Assembly: GCA_947497265.1 (NCBI GenBank)
Contig: CANMFP010000008.1
Span: 62,001-126,000 of the forward strand
Origin: an uncultured Isoptericola sp.
GTDB taxonomy: Bacteria; Actinomycetota; Actinomycetes; Actinomycetales; Cellulomonadaceae
Reading direction: 5' to 3'
Length of the DNA: 64,000 nt
Shown: in pieces, positions 1 to 7,458 of the stretch
Position numbering within the stretch: the first letter of the stretch is position 1
Layout: each line of letters begins with the position of its first letter
The notes under the pieces: generated by a model
What the model was told of the DNA's origin: nothing
The model's database searches: none
The model's input: only the letters and a program-made list of their open reading frames with translations
Translations under genes and position numbers: made by a program

Positions 1-705
1 CTCGGCGCGGAGGCCGCGGCGGAGCTCGGCCCGGCCGACGACGACACCGGCTGGCCCGTCACCGTGCCGATCGCGGTCAACGCCGACTCGCTGGCGACCT
101 GGATCATGCCGGCGCTCTCGGCCGTCGACGGCGTCTGCTTCGACGTGCACGTCGCCGACCAGGACCGCACGGCCGAGCTCCTGCCGGCCGGCGTCGTCAT
201 GGCGGCCGTGACCTCGCAGCGCGAGCCTGTCCAGGGTTGCACCTCGGTGCCGCTCGGCGTGACCCGCTACCGCCCGGCCGCCGCCCGCGGCTTCGCGTCC
301 CGCTGGTTCCCCGACGGCGCCACCGCGGAGGCGCTCGACGCAGCGCCGATGGTCGTCTTCGCCCGCACGGACGACCTGCAGGACCGCTGGTTGCGCGACG
401 TCGCGTACCGGGCCGGCGTCGACGTGCCCGACCCGCCGCGCCACCACGTGCCCTCCACCGCCGAGTTCCTCGCCGCCGTCCGCGCCGGCCTGGGATGGGG
501 CATGTGGGGGCCGCTGCCCCGCGACGGCGCACGCTTCGACGTGCTCGCACCGGACGACGACGTCGTCCCCCTCGCGCCCGAGACCGTCGACGTCACGCTC
601 TACCTCCAGCAGTGGCGGCTGCGGTCGACCGTGCTGGACCGCGTCACCGCGGCGCTGCGGGAACAGGCCCGCCGCGTGCTGCCATCGGCCGGCCCACCGG
701 GCTGA
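1..705 (+). CDS. LysR-family regulator, ArgP/LysG type (C-terminal part)
   Basis: The window opens inside this gene: the frame is open from base 1, and the visible 234 residues are the effector-binding half without the N-terminal helix-turn-helix. The stretch IAVNADSLATWIMPAL followed by a VHVADQDRT-like segment is characteristic of ArgP/IciA/LysG, LysR regulators that sense lysine or arginine and usually activate a divergent LysE-type amino-acid exporter. That exporter would lie to the left, outside the window. The gene ends 9 bases before the stop of the convergent LCP gene. Family assignment is firm; the effector is inferred from the family. Confidence 0.85.
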   Translation, partial: LGAEAAAELGPADDDTGWPVTVPIAVNADSLATWIMPALSAVDGVCFDVHVADQDRTAELLPAGVVMAAVTSQREPVQGCTSVPLGVTRYRPAAARGFASRWFPDGATAEALDAAPMVVFARTDDLQDRWLRDVAYRAGVDVPDPPRHHVPSTAEFLAAVRAGLGWGMWGPLPRDGARFDVLAPDDDVVPLAPETVDVTLYLQQWRLRSTVLDRVTAALREQARRVLPSAGPPG

Positions 706-714
706 ACCACCGCC

Positions 715-1959
715 TCAGGCGCAGACGCCCTCGCGCAACGACGGGCTGGGCGACGGTGCCGGCGAGGACTTCTCCACGCTGACTTCCTCGGCGTCCTCGG
801 CCTCGTCGCCCTGCCCGCCGTCGTCGCCCTTGCTCGACGAGGACGTGCTCGGCTCCGGCTCGGCGACCAGAGGTTCGTCGGCGGCGAACTTCTCCCACAT
901 CTCGGCCGCCTCCACCGTCCACACGACGCGGTTCGCGTCGGACGGTGCGTCGACGACCGGGACCGACTCGAAGACGATGTCCGCGGGGTCCACGTTGCGC
1001 ACGCTCCAGGCGAGCCCCGCGAGCGCCCGAGGGCTGGCCAGCTCAGGACTGGTCGAGATGGCACGCAGCGCACCCTGGACCATCCGGTACAGCGCCGGGG
1101 TGTCGGTGATGACGTTCTGGGCGAGCACCTCCCGCATCATCGCGTCGATGAACGCCTGCTGGCGCTCGATGCGCTGCAGGTCGCTGCCGAGCTCGAGCCC
1201 CATGCCCTCGCCCTTGCGCACCCGCAGGAACTGGATGGCGGTCTCGCCGTCGAGCACCTGCCGCCCGGCCGCGAGGTCGAGATCGCTGTAGCGGCTGTCC
1301 CCCACGACCGGCTCCGGCAGGCACATGGGGACGCCGCCGATCGCGTCGACGATGTCGACCACGCCGTTCATCTTGACGACCACGTGGTCGTCGATGGTCA
1401 GACCCGTCAGGGCCTCGACGGTGAGGATGGTGCAGGCGGCCGCCCCCGTGATGTTCTGCTCCGGCCCGCCGCCGAGGGCGAACGCGGAGTTGAACATGGC
1501 GCCGTACTGCGGCGAGGTCGTGCTGCCGTCCGGACGCGGGCAGGCCGGGATGTCCACCAGCGAGTCACGCGGGATGGAGATGGTCTCGATCCGGCTGCGG
1601 TCCCCGCTGATGTGCACCACCAGCGTGGTGTCCGAGTGGAACTCGTCCCCGGAGCCGGCCAGCTCGGCGTTGGCGGCGTCGCGGAAGTCGGTCCCCATCA
1701 CCAGGATGTTGAGGGACTCGCCGGCGAACGGGTCGGTCGGGTCCTCCGGCTCCTGGGGCTCCGCCTGCGGCTCGGGGTCGCCGTCGCGTCCCAGGAGGGA
1801 GTCGACGTCGGACACCTCGATCTGGTTCTGCAGGTCGATGTATCCCGCGACCGCCCCTGAGCCGACGAAGGCCAGGACACCCGTCAGCCCGAGAGCCGTC
1901 CACCGCAGGACCTTGTGCCCGGCATGAGGTCCTGCGTGCCGGGGATTGGCGCTCTCCAC
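715..1959 (-). CDS. LytR-CpsA-Psr (LCP) family protein
   Basis: This is a 414-residue membrane-anchored LCP protein. The family transfers undecaprenyl-linked glycopolymers such as teichoic acids or arabinogalactan onto peptidoglycan outside the membrane. One N-terminal transmembrane helix lies at about residues 19-41. The LCP domain spans roughly 80-330, with ILVMGTD, the arginine-containing segment SIPRDSLV and the RVRKGEGMG-type loop that bind the pyrophosphate lipid. The last 70 residues are low-complexity Glu/Ser/Pro. The GTG start at 1959 follows a TAGGGT box by 6 bases, so the mRNA is probably leaderless. It stands alone between two other transcription units. Confidence 0.9.
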   Translation of the reverse strand: MESANPRHAGPHAGHKVLRWTALGLTGVLAFVGSGAVAGYIDLQNQIEVSDVDSLLGRDGDPEPQAEPQEPEDPTDPFAGESLNILVMGTDFRDAANAELAGSGDEFHSDTTLVVHISGDRSRIETISIPRDSLVDIPACPRPDGSTTSPQYGAMFNSAFALGGGPEQNITGAAACTILTVEALTGLTIDDHVVVKMNGVVDIVDAIGGVPMCLPEPVVGDSRYSDLDLAAGRQVLDGETAIQFLRVRKGEGMGLELGSDLQRIERQQAFIDAMMREVLAQNVITDTPALYRMVQGALRAISTSPELASPRALAGLAWSVRNVDPADIVFESVPVVDAPSDANRVVWTVEAAEMWEKFAADEPLVAEPEPSTSSSSKGDDGGQGDEAEDAEEVSVEKSSPAPSPSPSLREGVCA

Positions 1960-1965
1960 ACCGTC

Positions 1966-1971
1966 ACCCTA
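1966..1971 (-). promoter_or_regulatory. -10 box of the LCP gene (leaderless)
   Basis: TAGGGT reads on the minus strand and ends 6 bases before the GTG start, placing the predicted transcription start at or next to the start codon. No Shine-Dalgarno sequence is present. Confidence 0.55.
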
Positions 1972-2021
1972 AGCCGGTCGCCGGATTCAGGCCTACCGGG
2001 CGTGTCAGGACAACGACCCTT

Positions 2022-4343
2022 TCACGGCACCTTCACCGGGCGGCCGGGGCGCTCACCGGCCGCGGGGCCGTCCAGGGCCGCGACGGCGACGTCCGGGTGA
2101 TCGGTGAAGAGCCCGTCCACCCCGGCGTCGAGGAACACGCGGATCTCACCCGCGAGGTCGCCGTGCTCGGCCGGGTCGTCCGACGAGCGGAGCTCGGCGG
2201 GCAGGAAGGTGTTCTCCGCGCGGAACGTCCAGGCGTGAACCTCCAGACCGGCACGGTGGGCGTCCCGGACGACCGCCGTCGGCTCACCGAGCGTGCCGTC
2301 GGCCTCCCGCGGGACGAGCACGTCCTTGGCCGCACCGATGCCGTCCGCATACCGGGAGATCTGCCGCAGGCCGCGCCGCGTGACCAGGTCTTCGTACGTC
2401 GTGTCCTCCCCTGCGGCGACCAGGTCGTACGGCGCGCCGCTCGCCGAGACGAGCTGCGCGAGGCGCACGTCGGTCATCTCGTCGAGCTCGCGCAGGTTGC
2501 CGGTCTCGAACGACTGCAGGATCACCGGGTCGCGCCGCGAACCGAGGTCGTTCGCCTCCAGCTCGGCCACCAGCGGCTCCTCGAGCGACAGGCCGATCGA
2601 GTCGAAGTACGTCGGGTGCTTGGTCTCGGGGTAGACGCCCACCTGCCGGCCGTCGCAGGTCTCGGAGCGACGCGCGAGGTCGAGCACCTCGTCGAGGGTC
2701 GGCACCTGGTAGAGACCGTCGAACGCGGCGCTCTCCGGGCGCAGGTCGCCGAGCCGCTCGACGGCCCGCAGGGTCCGCAGCTCGGCCAGCGTGAAATCCT
2801 CGGTGAACCAGCCCGTGACGTCCCGGCCGTCGATGGTCCTGGTGGTGCGCCGGTCGGCGAACTCGGGGTGGTCCGCGACGTCGGTGGTGCCGCCGATCTC
2901 GTTCTCGTGGCGCGCCACGAGCACCCCGTCCCGGGTCGCCACGACGTCGGGCTCGATGTAGTCGGCGCACTGCAGGATCGCCTGCTCGTAGGCGGCGAGC
3001 GTGTGCTCGGGCCGGTACCCGGACGCACCGCGGTGCCCGACGACGGTGACGCCGTCGTCCCGGGTGCGCTGACGCTGCAGGTCGACGACGACCATCTCCG
3101 TGTCGTCCGGGGTGCCCGGCACGCGGGCGTCGTTGCCGGGGTAGTTGTTGTCGTTGCCGATGAGGATCCGGCCGTCGCGCAGGCGCAGGACGGTCTCGAA
3201 GGACTGCACGGGCAGGGCGAACGTCTCGCCGAGGCCGTAGCCCTCGCCGGCGTCGATCCCGCGCGGGTTGCCGATCTTCAGCGCGTCGAGCACCAGCTCC
3301 TTGGAGACGTAGCCCTCGTCGTCCGTGCGGCGCAGGTCCACCTCGTAGACCCGCTTGGTCACGGACGGCGTGCCGTCGAAGTTGTCGCGCTCCACGAACC
3401 AGAACCGGCCGTGGCCCACGGTGAACGAGTCACCGATCACGTTGCCCGGCAGGTCCGTCTGGTAGCTCCAGGTGCGGCCCGTGTACTCGCCCGAACGGGC
3501 GTCGAGCTCGTAGACGAGACGGCGGCGCTCGTCCTCGGCGCCGGCCAGCGCGTTCTCGATGACCGGGTACAGGTACCGGCCGTTCTTCGCGGCGCTCATC
3601 GCCTCGAACCCGCTGCTGGCGCGCACGCCGGGCGTCTCGCCGTCGGCCAGGTACGGGCTCTGCGGAGACTTCAGCCCGCCGGGCAGCGGGATCGGAGCCT
3701 CGAGGAGCGTGCCGCTCGCGTCGAAGTGCAGGACGAACGGCCCGAACTCCTCGCCGACCCAGAACGAGCCGTCCTTCGCGCGGACCACCGACTCGATGTC
3801 GAAGTCCGCCCCGGTGAGCAGCCGCTCCTCGGTGTCCTCACCGACGATCGGGAAGTCCAGCACGTGGTCGGCGTCGTCGTAGTCGATGCGGTCCAGGATC
3901 TCGATGTCGCCCGACCCGGAACGCCGCGTGCCCGTGTCCCAGTCGGGCTCGACCAGGTAGCTGCGCAGCAGGAAGTCGGCGCTGTTGTCCTGCGTGCCGA
4001 ACCCGTTGTCCGGCTGGGCCCAGAACGTGCCGTCCCCGTTGTCGACCATCGCGGAGAAGCCCGGGATCACCTGACCGTCCCAGGGACCCTGCCGACCGTT
4101 CGCGGACGAGGCGTCGGCGCCCGACGGCGGACCCTCGGCAAGGAAGTCGGCGCTGAGGGTCGCTCGTCCCTCCAGGACGGGGACCTCGTGGTGGTGCCGA
4201 CCCGGTCCGGGGCGGTCGCCGACCGCGGCCGTCCCGGCGGTCGCGGTGCCGGCAGCCGCGAGGGCGACGGTGAGCAGGAACGTCGCCGCGGTGCCGGCCG
4301 CGACGGTACGGGCAAGGTGTGCGGACTTCGCTGTTCTGCGCAT
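2022..4343 (-). CDS. Secreted phytase-like esterase fused to glycerophosphodiester phosphodiesterase
   Basis: A 773-residue secreted protein. Residues 1-40 form a signal peptide (MRRTAKSAHL, a hydrophobic stretch, then ATAG). Residues about 55-420 match the 'esterase-like activity of phytase' domain. From about residue 433 a GDPD TIM barrel begins, with HRGASGY, the metal-binding IEPDV and VARHENE, and a C-terminal LFTDHPD. GDPDs hydrolyse glycerophosphodiesters to glycerol-3-phosphate, so a role in scavenging phosphorus or lipid head groups outside the cell is likely. The frame stays open upstream of 4343, but that part runs antisense-like over the MFS gene and lacks protein-like composition, whereas the ATG at 4343 is followed directly by a good signal peptide. 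Confidence 0.85.
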   Translation of the reverse strand: MRRTAKSAHLARTVAAGTAATFLLTVALAAAGTATAGTAAVGDRPGPGRHHHEVPVLEGRATLSADFLAEGPPSGADASSANGRQGPWDGQVIPGFSAMVDNGDGTFWAQPDNGFGTQDNSADFLLRSYLVEPDWDTGTRRSGSGDIEILDRIDYDDADHVLDFPIVGEDTEERLLTGADFDIESVVRAKDGSFWVGEEFGPFVLHFDASGTLLEAPIPLPGGLKSPQSPYLADGETPGVRASSGFEAMSAAKNGRYLYPVIENALAGAEDERRRLVYELDARSGEYTGRTWSYQTDLPGNVIGDSFTVGHGRFWFVERDNFDGTPSVTKRVYEVDLRRTDDEGYVSKELVLDALKIGNPRGIDAGEGYGLGETFALPVQSFETVLRLRDGRILIGNDNNYPGNDARVPGTPDDTEMVVVDLQRQRTRDDGVTVVGHRGASGYRPEHTLAAYEQAILQCADYIEPDVVATRDGVLVARHENEIGGTTDVADHPEFADRRTTRTIDGRDVTGWFTEDFTLAELRTLRAVERLGDLRPESAAFDGLYQVPTLDEVLDLARRSETCDGRQVGVYPETKHPTYFDSIGLSLEEPLVAELEANDLGSRRDPVILQSFETGNLRELDEMTDVRLAQLVSASGAPYDLVAAGEDTTYEDLVTRRGLRQISRYADGIGAAKDVLVPREADGTLGEPTAVVRDAHRAGLEVHAWTFRAENTFLPAELRSSDDPAEHGDLAGEIRVFLDAGVDGLFTDHPDVAVAALDGPAAGERPGRPVKVP

Positions 4344-4361
4344 GGCCACATACCACTGAGC

Positions 4362-4376
4362 CAGGGCGTCGCCCTG
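4362..4376. promoter_or_regulatory. 15-bp palindrome upstream of the GDPD fusion gene
   Basis: CAGGGCG-T-CGCCCTG is a perfect 7+7 inverted repeat lying 19-33 bases upstream of the ATG at 4343, where an operator would sit. No regulator can be named. It might also act as a weak hairpin between this gene and the MFS gene upstream on the same strand. Confidence 0.35.
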
Positions 4377-4420
4377 CCCAACCCCGGGTGAAACCTGGAG
4401 GGCGACCGGGTGAAGTGCTG

Positions 4421-5650
4421 CTATGTGAGCTGGACCCAGCCACCGCGCCGGAACGCGGGGGTGGCGATGGCCAGCACGCCGATGGCGCACGTCCAGGCCC
4501 CCAGCATCACGGCCGTCATCGCGACGGCGTCGCCGCCGAGCGCCCCGGCGAGCGGCGACACGATGCCCGCGACGCCGGACTGCACGGCGCCGATGACCGC
4601 GGCGGCGGTGCCCGCGCGCTCCCCGTGCCGGGACAGCGCGATGGCCGAGGCGTTGGCCGGGATGAGGCCGGTGAACGCGACGGTCACCCAGAGCGCAGCG
4701 AGCAGCCCCACCAGCCCGCCGGCTCCGGTGATCGCCACGACCAGGAGCGCCACCGCCGCCACGCCCTGGAGCACCAGCGACGCTCGCAGGATCCTGATCG
4801 GCGCCACGCGGCGTACCAGGGCGGCGTTGATCTGCGCCGAGCCGACCAGGCCCACGCCGTTCAGGGCGAACAGCAGGGAGAACTGCGCGTGGCTGAGCCC
4901 GTAGACCTCCTGGAACACGAACGGCGAGGTCACGACGTAGCTCATCAGCACGGCCATGCCGAGGCCGGGCAGCAGTGCCAGCGCCATGAAGTGCTTGTCC
5001 CGCAGCAGGTGGCGGTAGCCGCCCACGACCGTGCGTGCCCCGCCGGCCCGGCGGCGCGACACCGGGTGCGTCTCGGGCAGGAACTTCCACACGACGAAGC
5101 CCATGGTGACGCCGATGATGGCGAGCACCCCGAAGACCCAGCGCCAGGACGCGACGCTCGCGACCAGCGAGCCGAACGTCGGGGCGAGCAGCGGCGCGAT
5201 GCCGATGATGAGCATGAGGCGCGACAGGATGCGGGCGGCCTCGGAGCCGACGAACCGGTCGCGCACGATCGCCATCGCGGCGACACCGCAGGCGGCGTTG
5301 AAGAAGCCCTGCAGCAGGCGCAGCGCGACCAGCATCGTGATATTCGGCGCGAACGCGCACAGCAGCGAGGTGACGACGTGCATCGCCAGCCCCCACATGA
5401 GGGGACGGCGTCGGCCGTAGCGGTCCGACAGGGGCCCGATGACGAGCTGCCCGGCCGCACCGCCGACGAGCATGATCGAGACCGACAGCGCGGCGAACGA
5501 GGCGCTCGAGCCCAGGTCGGCGGCGACCTCGGGCAGCGAGGGCAGGTACATGTCGACCGTGAAGGCCGGGACCGCGGCGAGCGACCCGAGCATGACGACC
5601 CAGCGGAACGACGAGCGCGCACGCTGCGGCTGGGTCGGGTTCTCGGGCAT
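4421..5650 (-). CDS. MFS multidrug efflux transporter, Bcr/CflA-type
   Basis: A 409-residue major facilitator with 12 predicted membrane segments. The N-terminal part has VDMYLPSLPEVA in the first helix and the loop motif GPLSDRYGRRRPL between helices 2 and 3, both typical of the Bcr/CflA drug:H+ antiporter family, which exports antibiotics such as bicyclomycin or chloramphenicol. Two in-frame ATGs exist (5659 and 5650). The one at 5650 is preferred because TACGAT ends exactly 7 bases before it, as at other leaderless genes here. A near-perfect 16-bp palindrome covers that box, so repression by an unseen regulator is likely. The substrate cannot be told from sequence. Confidence 0.88.
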   Translation of the reverse strand: MPENPTQPQRARSSFRWVVMLGSLAAVPAFTVDMYLPSLPEVAADLGSSASFAALSVSIMLVGGAAGQLVIGPLSDRYGRRRPLMWGLAMHVVTSLLCAFAPNITMLVALRLLQGFFNAACGVAAMAIVRDRFVGSEAARILSRLMLIIGIAPLLAPTFGSLVASVASWRWVFGVLAIIGVTMGFVVWKFLPETHPVSRRRAGGARTVVGGYRHLLRDKHFMALALLPGLGMAVLMSYVVTSPFVFQEVYGLSHAQFSLLFALNGVGLVGSAQINAALVRRVAPIRILRASLVLQGVAAVALLVVAITGAGGLVGLLAALWVTVAFTGLIPANASAIALSRHGERAGTAAAVIGAVQSGVAGIVSPLAGALGGDAVAMTAVMLGAWTCAIGVLAIATPAFRRGGWVQLT

Positions 5651-5657
5651 GACCGCC

Positions 5658-5673
5658 ATCGTATCGAAACGAT
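5658..5673 (-). promoter_or_regulatory. -10 box and operator-like palindrome of the MFS gene
   Basis: The 16 bases ATCGTTTCGATACGAT (minus strand) form an inverted repeat matching in 7 of 8 arm positions. The last six, TACGAT, make a -10 box ending 7 bases before the ATG at 5650. A protein bound here would block RNA polymerase directly. Confidence 0.5.
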
Positions 5674-5734
5674 TTGAGAAGGGCGACGGGAAGGGTCGGT
5701 GAGCCCGCTCACCACCGGGCGACCGACGGTTGTC

Positions 5735-5750
5735 GGTGGCGTGCGCCACC
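5735..5750 (+). promoter_or_regulatory. Perfect 7+7 inverted repeat before the SRAP gene
   Basis: GGTGGCG-TG-CGCCACC ends 8 bases before the ATG at 5759. It could be an operator or a 5' hairpin. It does not resemble the actinobacterial LexA box (GAAC-N4-GTTC), so SOS control is not visible. Confidence 0.35.
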
Positions 5751-5758
5751 ATGGGCAC

Positions 5759-6544
5759 ATGTGCGGCAGGTATGCCTCGTTCACCGACTCCCAGGCGCTG
5801 GCCGACGATCTCGCGATCGCCGAGATCGCCGAGGACGCCCGCGTGCTCGGCTCTCGCTGGAACGTCGCCCCGACGGACGACATCCGCATCGTCGTCGAGC
5901 GTCCGCGCCGCGAGCGCCTCGCGGACGGCAGGACGACGGCGGGCGAGATCACCCGCTCCCTGCGCTCGGCACGGTGGGGGCTCGTCCCGTCGTGGGCGAA
6001 GGACCCGGGCATCGGCGCCCGCATGATCAACGCGCGCTCCGAGACGCTCCTCGACAAGCCGGCGTTCGCCCGGCCGCTCGGCGTCCGCCGCTGCCTCGTC
6101 CCGGCGGACGGCTACTACGAGTGGCGCAAGCTCGACCTGCCGACCACCACGAAGAAGGTCCCGAAGCAGGCCTACTGGATCCACCCGGCCGACGGCGGCG
6201 TCGCGGCCTTCGCCGGCCTCTACGAGTTCTGGCGCGACCGCAGCCGGGCCGACGACGACCCGGACCGCTGGCTCGTCTCGGCCACGATCGTCACCCAGGC
6301 CGCCACCGGAGACCTCGAACGCATCCACGACCGCACCCCCGCCGTCCTGCCCCGGTCCGCGTGGGACGCCTGGCTCGACCCTGCCGTCGGCGCCGAGGAG
6401 GCCCACCGGCTCCTCGCCACGCCGGAGACGCCGATGGCGGTCCGGCCGATCCGGGCCCGGGTGGGCAACGTCCGCAACGACGACCCCGGCCTGCTCGAGC
6501 CGGACCCCGAGCCGCTCGACCCCGACGTCGTCCGCGTCGCCTGA
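5759..6544 (+). CDS. SRAP domain protein (YedK/HMCES family)
   Basis: A 261-residue SOS-response-associated peptidase. The family forms a covalent thiazolidine link between its N-terminal cysteine and abasic sites in single-stranded DNA, shielding them during replication. The catalytic set is complete: Cys2 directly after the initiator Met (MCGRYASF), Asn91 (MINARSE), Glu121 (DGYYEWR) and His190 (IHDRTPAVL). The ATG at 5759 was chosen over upstream starts because Cys2 must become the N-terminus after Met removal. It is a single-gene unit, divergent from the MFS gene. Confidence 0.93.
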   Translation: MCGRYASFTDSQALADDLAIAEIAEDARVLGSRWNVAPTDDIRIVVERPRRERLADGRTTAGEITRSLRSARWGLVPSWAKDPGIGARMINARSETLLDKPAFARPLGVRRCLVPADGYYEWRKLDLPTTTKKVPKQAYWIHPADGGVAAFAGLYEFWRDRSRADDDPDRWLVSATIVTQAATGDLERIHDRTPAVLPRSAWDAWLDPAVGAEEAHRLLATPETPMAVRPIRARVGNVRNDDPGLLEPDPEPLDPDVVRVA

Positions 6545-6551
6545 GCTCGGG

Positions 6552-6665
6552 TCAATCCTCGAGATCCGCGACCCGCAGCGGGACGACGTCCCCCAGGGAC
6601 TGGCGGGCGATCTCGATTTTGGCCGGGCTGCCACCGAGCGCCGTCGGTGTGCGGAACGCTATCGC
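6552..6665 (-). pseudogene. Probable C-terminal gene remnant
   Basis: A short open frame on the minus strand, about 37 codons ending in a TGA at 6552-6554, has the strongly GC-biased codon pattern of real genes here and encodes a protein-like tail (SPAKIEIARQSLGDVVPL then RVADLED). It has no start codon and is cut off upstream by an in-frame TGA at 6666-6668, next to the toxin-antitoxin promoter. It looks like the last part of a gene whose front was lost, perhaps when the toxin-antitoxin module arrived. The parent family was not recognised. Confidence 0.35.
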
Positions 6666-6694
6666 TCAGCTCCTCGGGATGGACGGCCGGCAAG

Positions 6695-6722
6695 TGTGCG
6701 CAAAGTGCTACGCTTGCGCACA
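6695..6722 (+). promoter_or_regulatory. Autoregulatory operator/promoter of the toxin-antitoxin pair
   Basis: A perfect 9+9 inverted repeat, TGTGCGCAA (6695-6703) and TTGCGCACA (6714-6722), is separated by 10 bases and reaches the A of the antitoxin start codon. TACGCT at 6709-6714 is a -10 box ending 7 bases before the ATG, so the transcript is probably leaderless. Antitoxins of this class usually repress their own promoter, and this repeat is placed to do so. Confidence 0.65.
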
Positions 6723-6982
6723 TGACCACGATCGCCAGCCGCGACCTGCGGAACCACACGTCGGAGATCCTGCGACGGGTCGCCGGCGGCGATCACGTCA
6801 CGGTCACGCAGCACGGCACCCCGGTCGCCGAGATCGGGCCCGTGAGCTCGACCCGCCCGCGCTCGCTCCGGCGTGCCGAGCTCCTCAAGATCCTCGGCAC
6901 GGTCCAGGCCGATCCGGACCTCCGCCGCGAGCTGGCCGAGCTGGCAGGGGACACGACCGACGACCTCGGTCCCGTCCGGTGA
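6722..6982 (+). CDS. Type II antitoxin, Phd/YefM family
   Basis: An 86-residue antitoxin. The N-terminal half (TIASRDLRNHTSEILRRVA then a GDHVTVTQHG-like strand and PVAEIGP) is the Phd/YefM DNA-binding fold. The C-terminal 45 residues, rich in charged helix, are expected to wrap around and block the toxin. Its stop codon overlaps the GTG of the PIN-domain toxin (GTGA), the usual antitoxin-first arrangement with translational coupling. It should bind the inverted repeat that overlaps its own start codon. Confidence 0.88.
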   Translation: MTTIASRDLRNHTSEILRRVAGGDHVTVTQHGTPVAEIGPVSSTRPRSLRRAELLKILGTVQADPDLRRELAELAGDTTDDLGPVR

Positions 6983-7386
6983 CCGCCGGTGAAGCGCGAG
7001 GACTGCTCGACACGAGCGTCTTCATCGCTTCCGAGTCCGGTCGACGGCTCGACGGCACCGCGCTCCCCGAGGAGTCGTTCGTCTCGGTGATCACGCGGGC
7101 AGATCTCCAGGCCGGAGTCCTGGCGGCCAAGAGCTCGGAGACCCGCGCGCGCAGGCTGACCACCCTCGACGCGATCTCACCGCTGGCGCTGCTGCCGGTC
7201 GACGCGGCCGCCGCGTCACACTGGGCCCGCCTCCGCGTGCGGCTCGCCGAGTCGGGACGCCGGATCAACGTCAACGACCTCTGGATCGCCTCGATCGCCC
7301 TGGCCAACGACCTGCCCGTCGTCACCCAGGACGACGACTTCTCGCCGCTGGCCGAGCTGGACGCGCTGAGAGTCGTCCGCGTCTGA
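6979..7386 (+). CDS. vapC: VapC-family PIN-domain toxin
   Basis: A 135-residue PIN-domain ribonuclease toxin that probably cleaves RNA with Mg2+ or Mn2+ when free of its antitoxin. Acidic metal ligands are visible: Asp11 (LLDTSVF), Asp42 (TRADLQAGV, where VapC proteins usually have Glu), Asp100 (VNDLWIA) and Asp118-120 (TQDDDF). The gene starts with GTG inside the antitoxin's stop. The Glu-to-Asp change at position 42 is mild but worth noting for activity. The RNA target cannot be read from sequence. Confidence 0.88.
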   Translation: MTAGEARGLLDTSVFIASESGRRLDGTALPEESFVSVITRADLQAGVLAAKSSETRARRLTTLDAISPLALLPVDAAAASHWARLRVRLAESGRRINVNDLWIASIALANDLPVVTQDDDFSPLAELDALRVVRV

Positions 7387-7427
7387 GCGCGGACCGTCGC
7401 CGCTCGCCGGGCTCCCGCACCACGGCC

Positions 7428-7441
7428 GCCGGGCGCCCGGC
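7428..7441. terminator. GC-rich palindrome after the toxin gene
   Basis: GCCGGGCGCCCGGC is a perfect 14-bp palindrome 42 bases after the toxin stop and just upstream of the next promoter. It could be a weak terminator hairpin. There is no T-run. Confidence 0.25.
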
Positions 7442-7445
7442 GCCA

Positions 7446-7451
7446 TAGGGT
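7446..7451 (+). promoter_or_regulatory. -10 box of the crotonase gene (leaderless)
   Basis: TAGGGT ends 7 bases before the ATG at 7459. This spacing favours the ATG over the GTG at 7450, which lies inside the box. Confidence 0.5.
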
Positions 7452-7458
7452 GACCGCC

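Noticed and set aside
4344-5396. A long minus-strand open frame continuing upstream of the GDPD fusion start
   Set aside because: It overlaps the MFS gene in another frame, is dominated by Arg/Gly/Pro/Ala as expected of a GC-rich shadow frame, and the ATG at 4343 is followed at once by a proper signal peptide.
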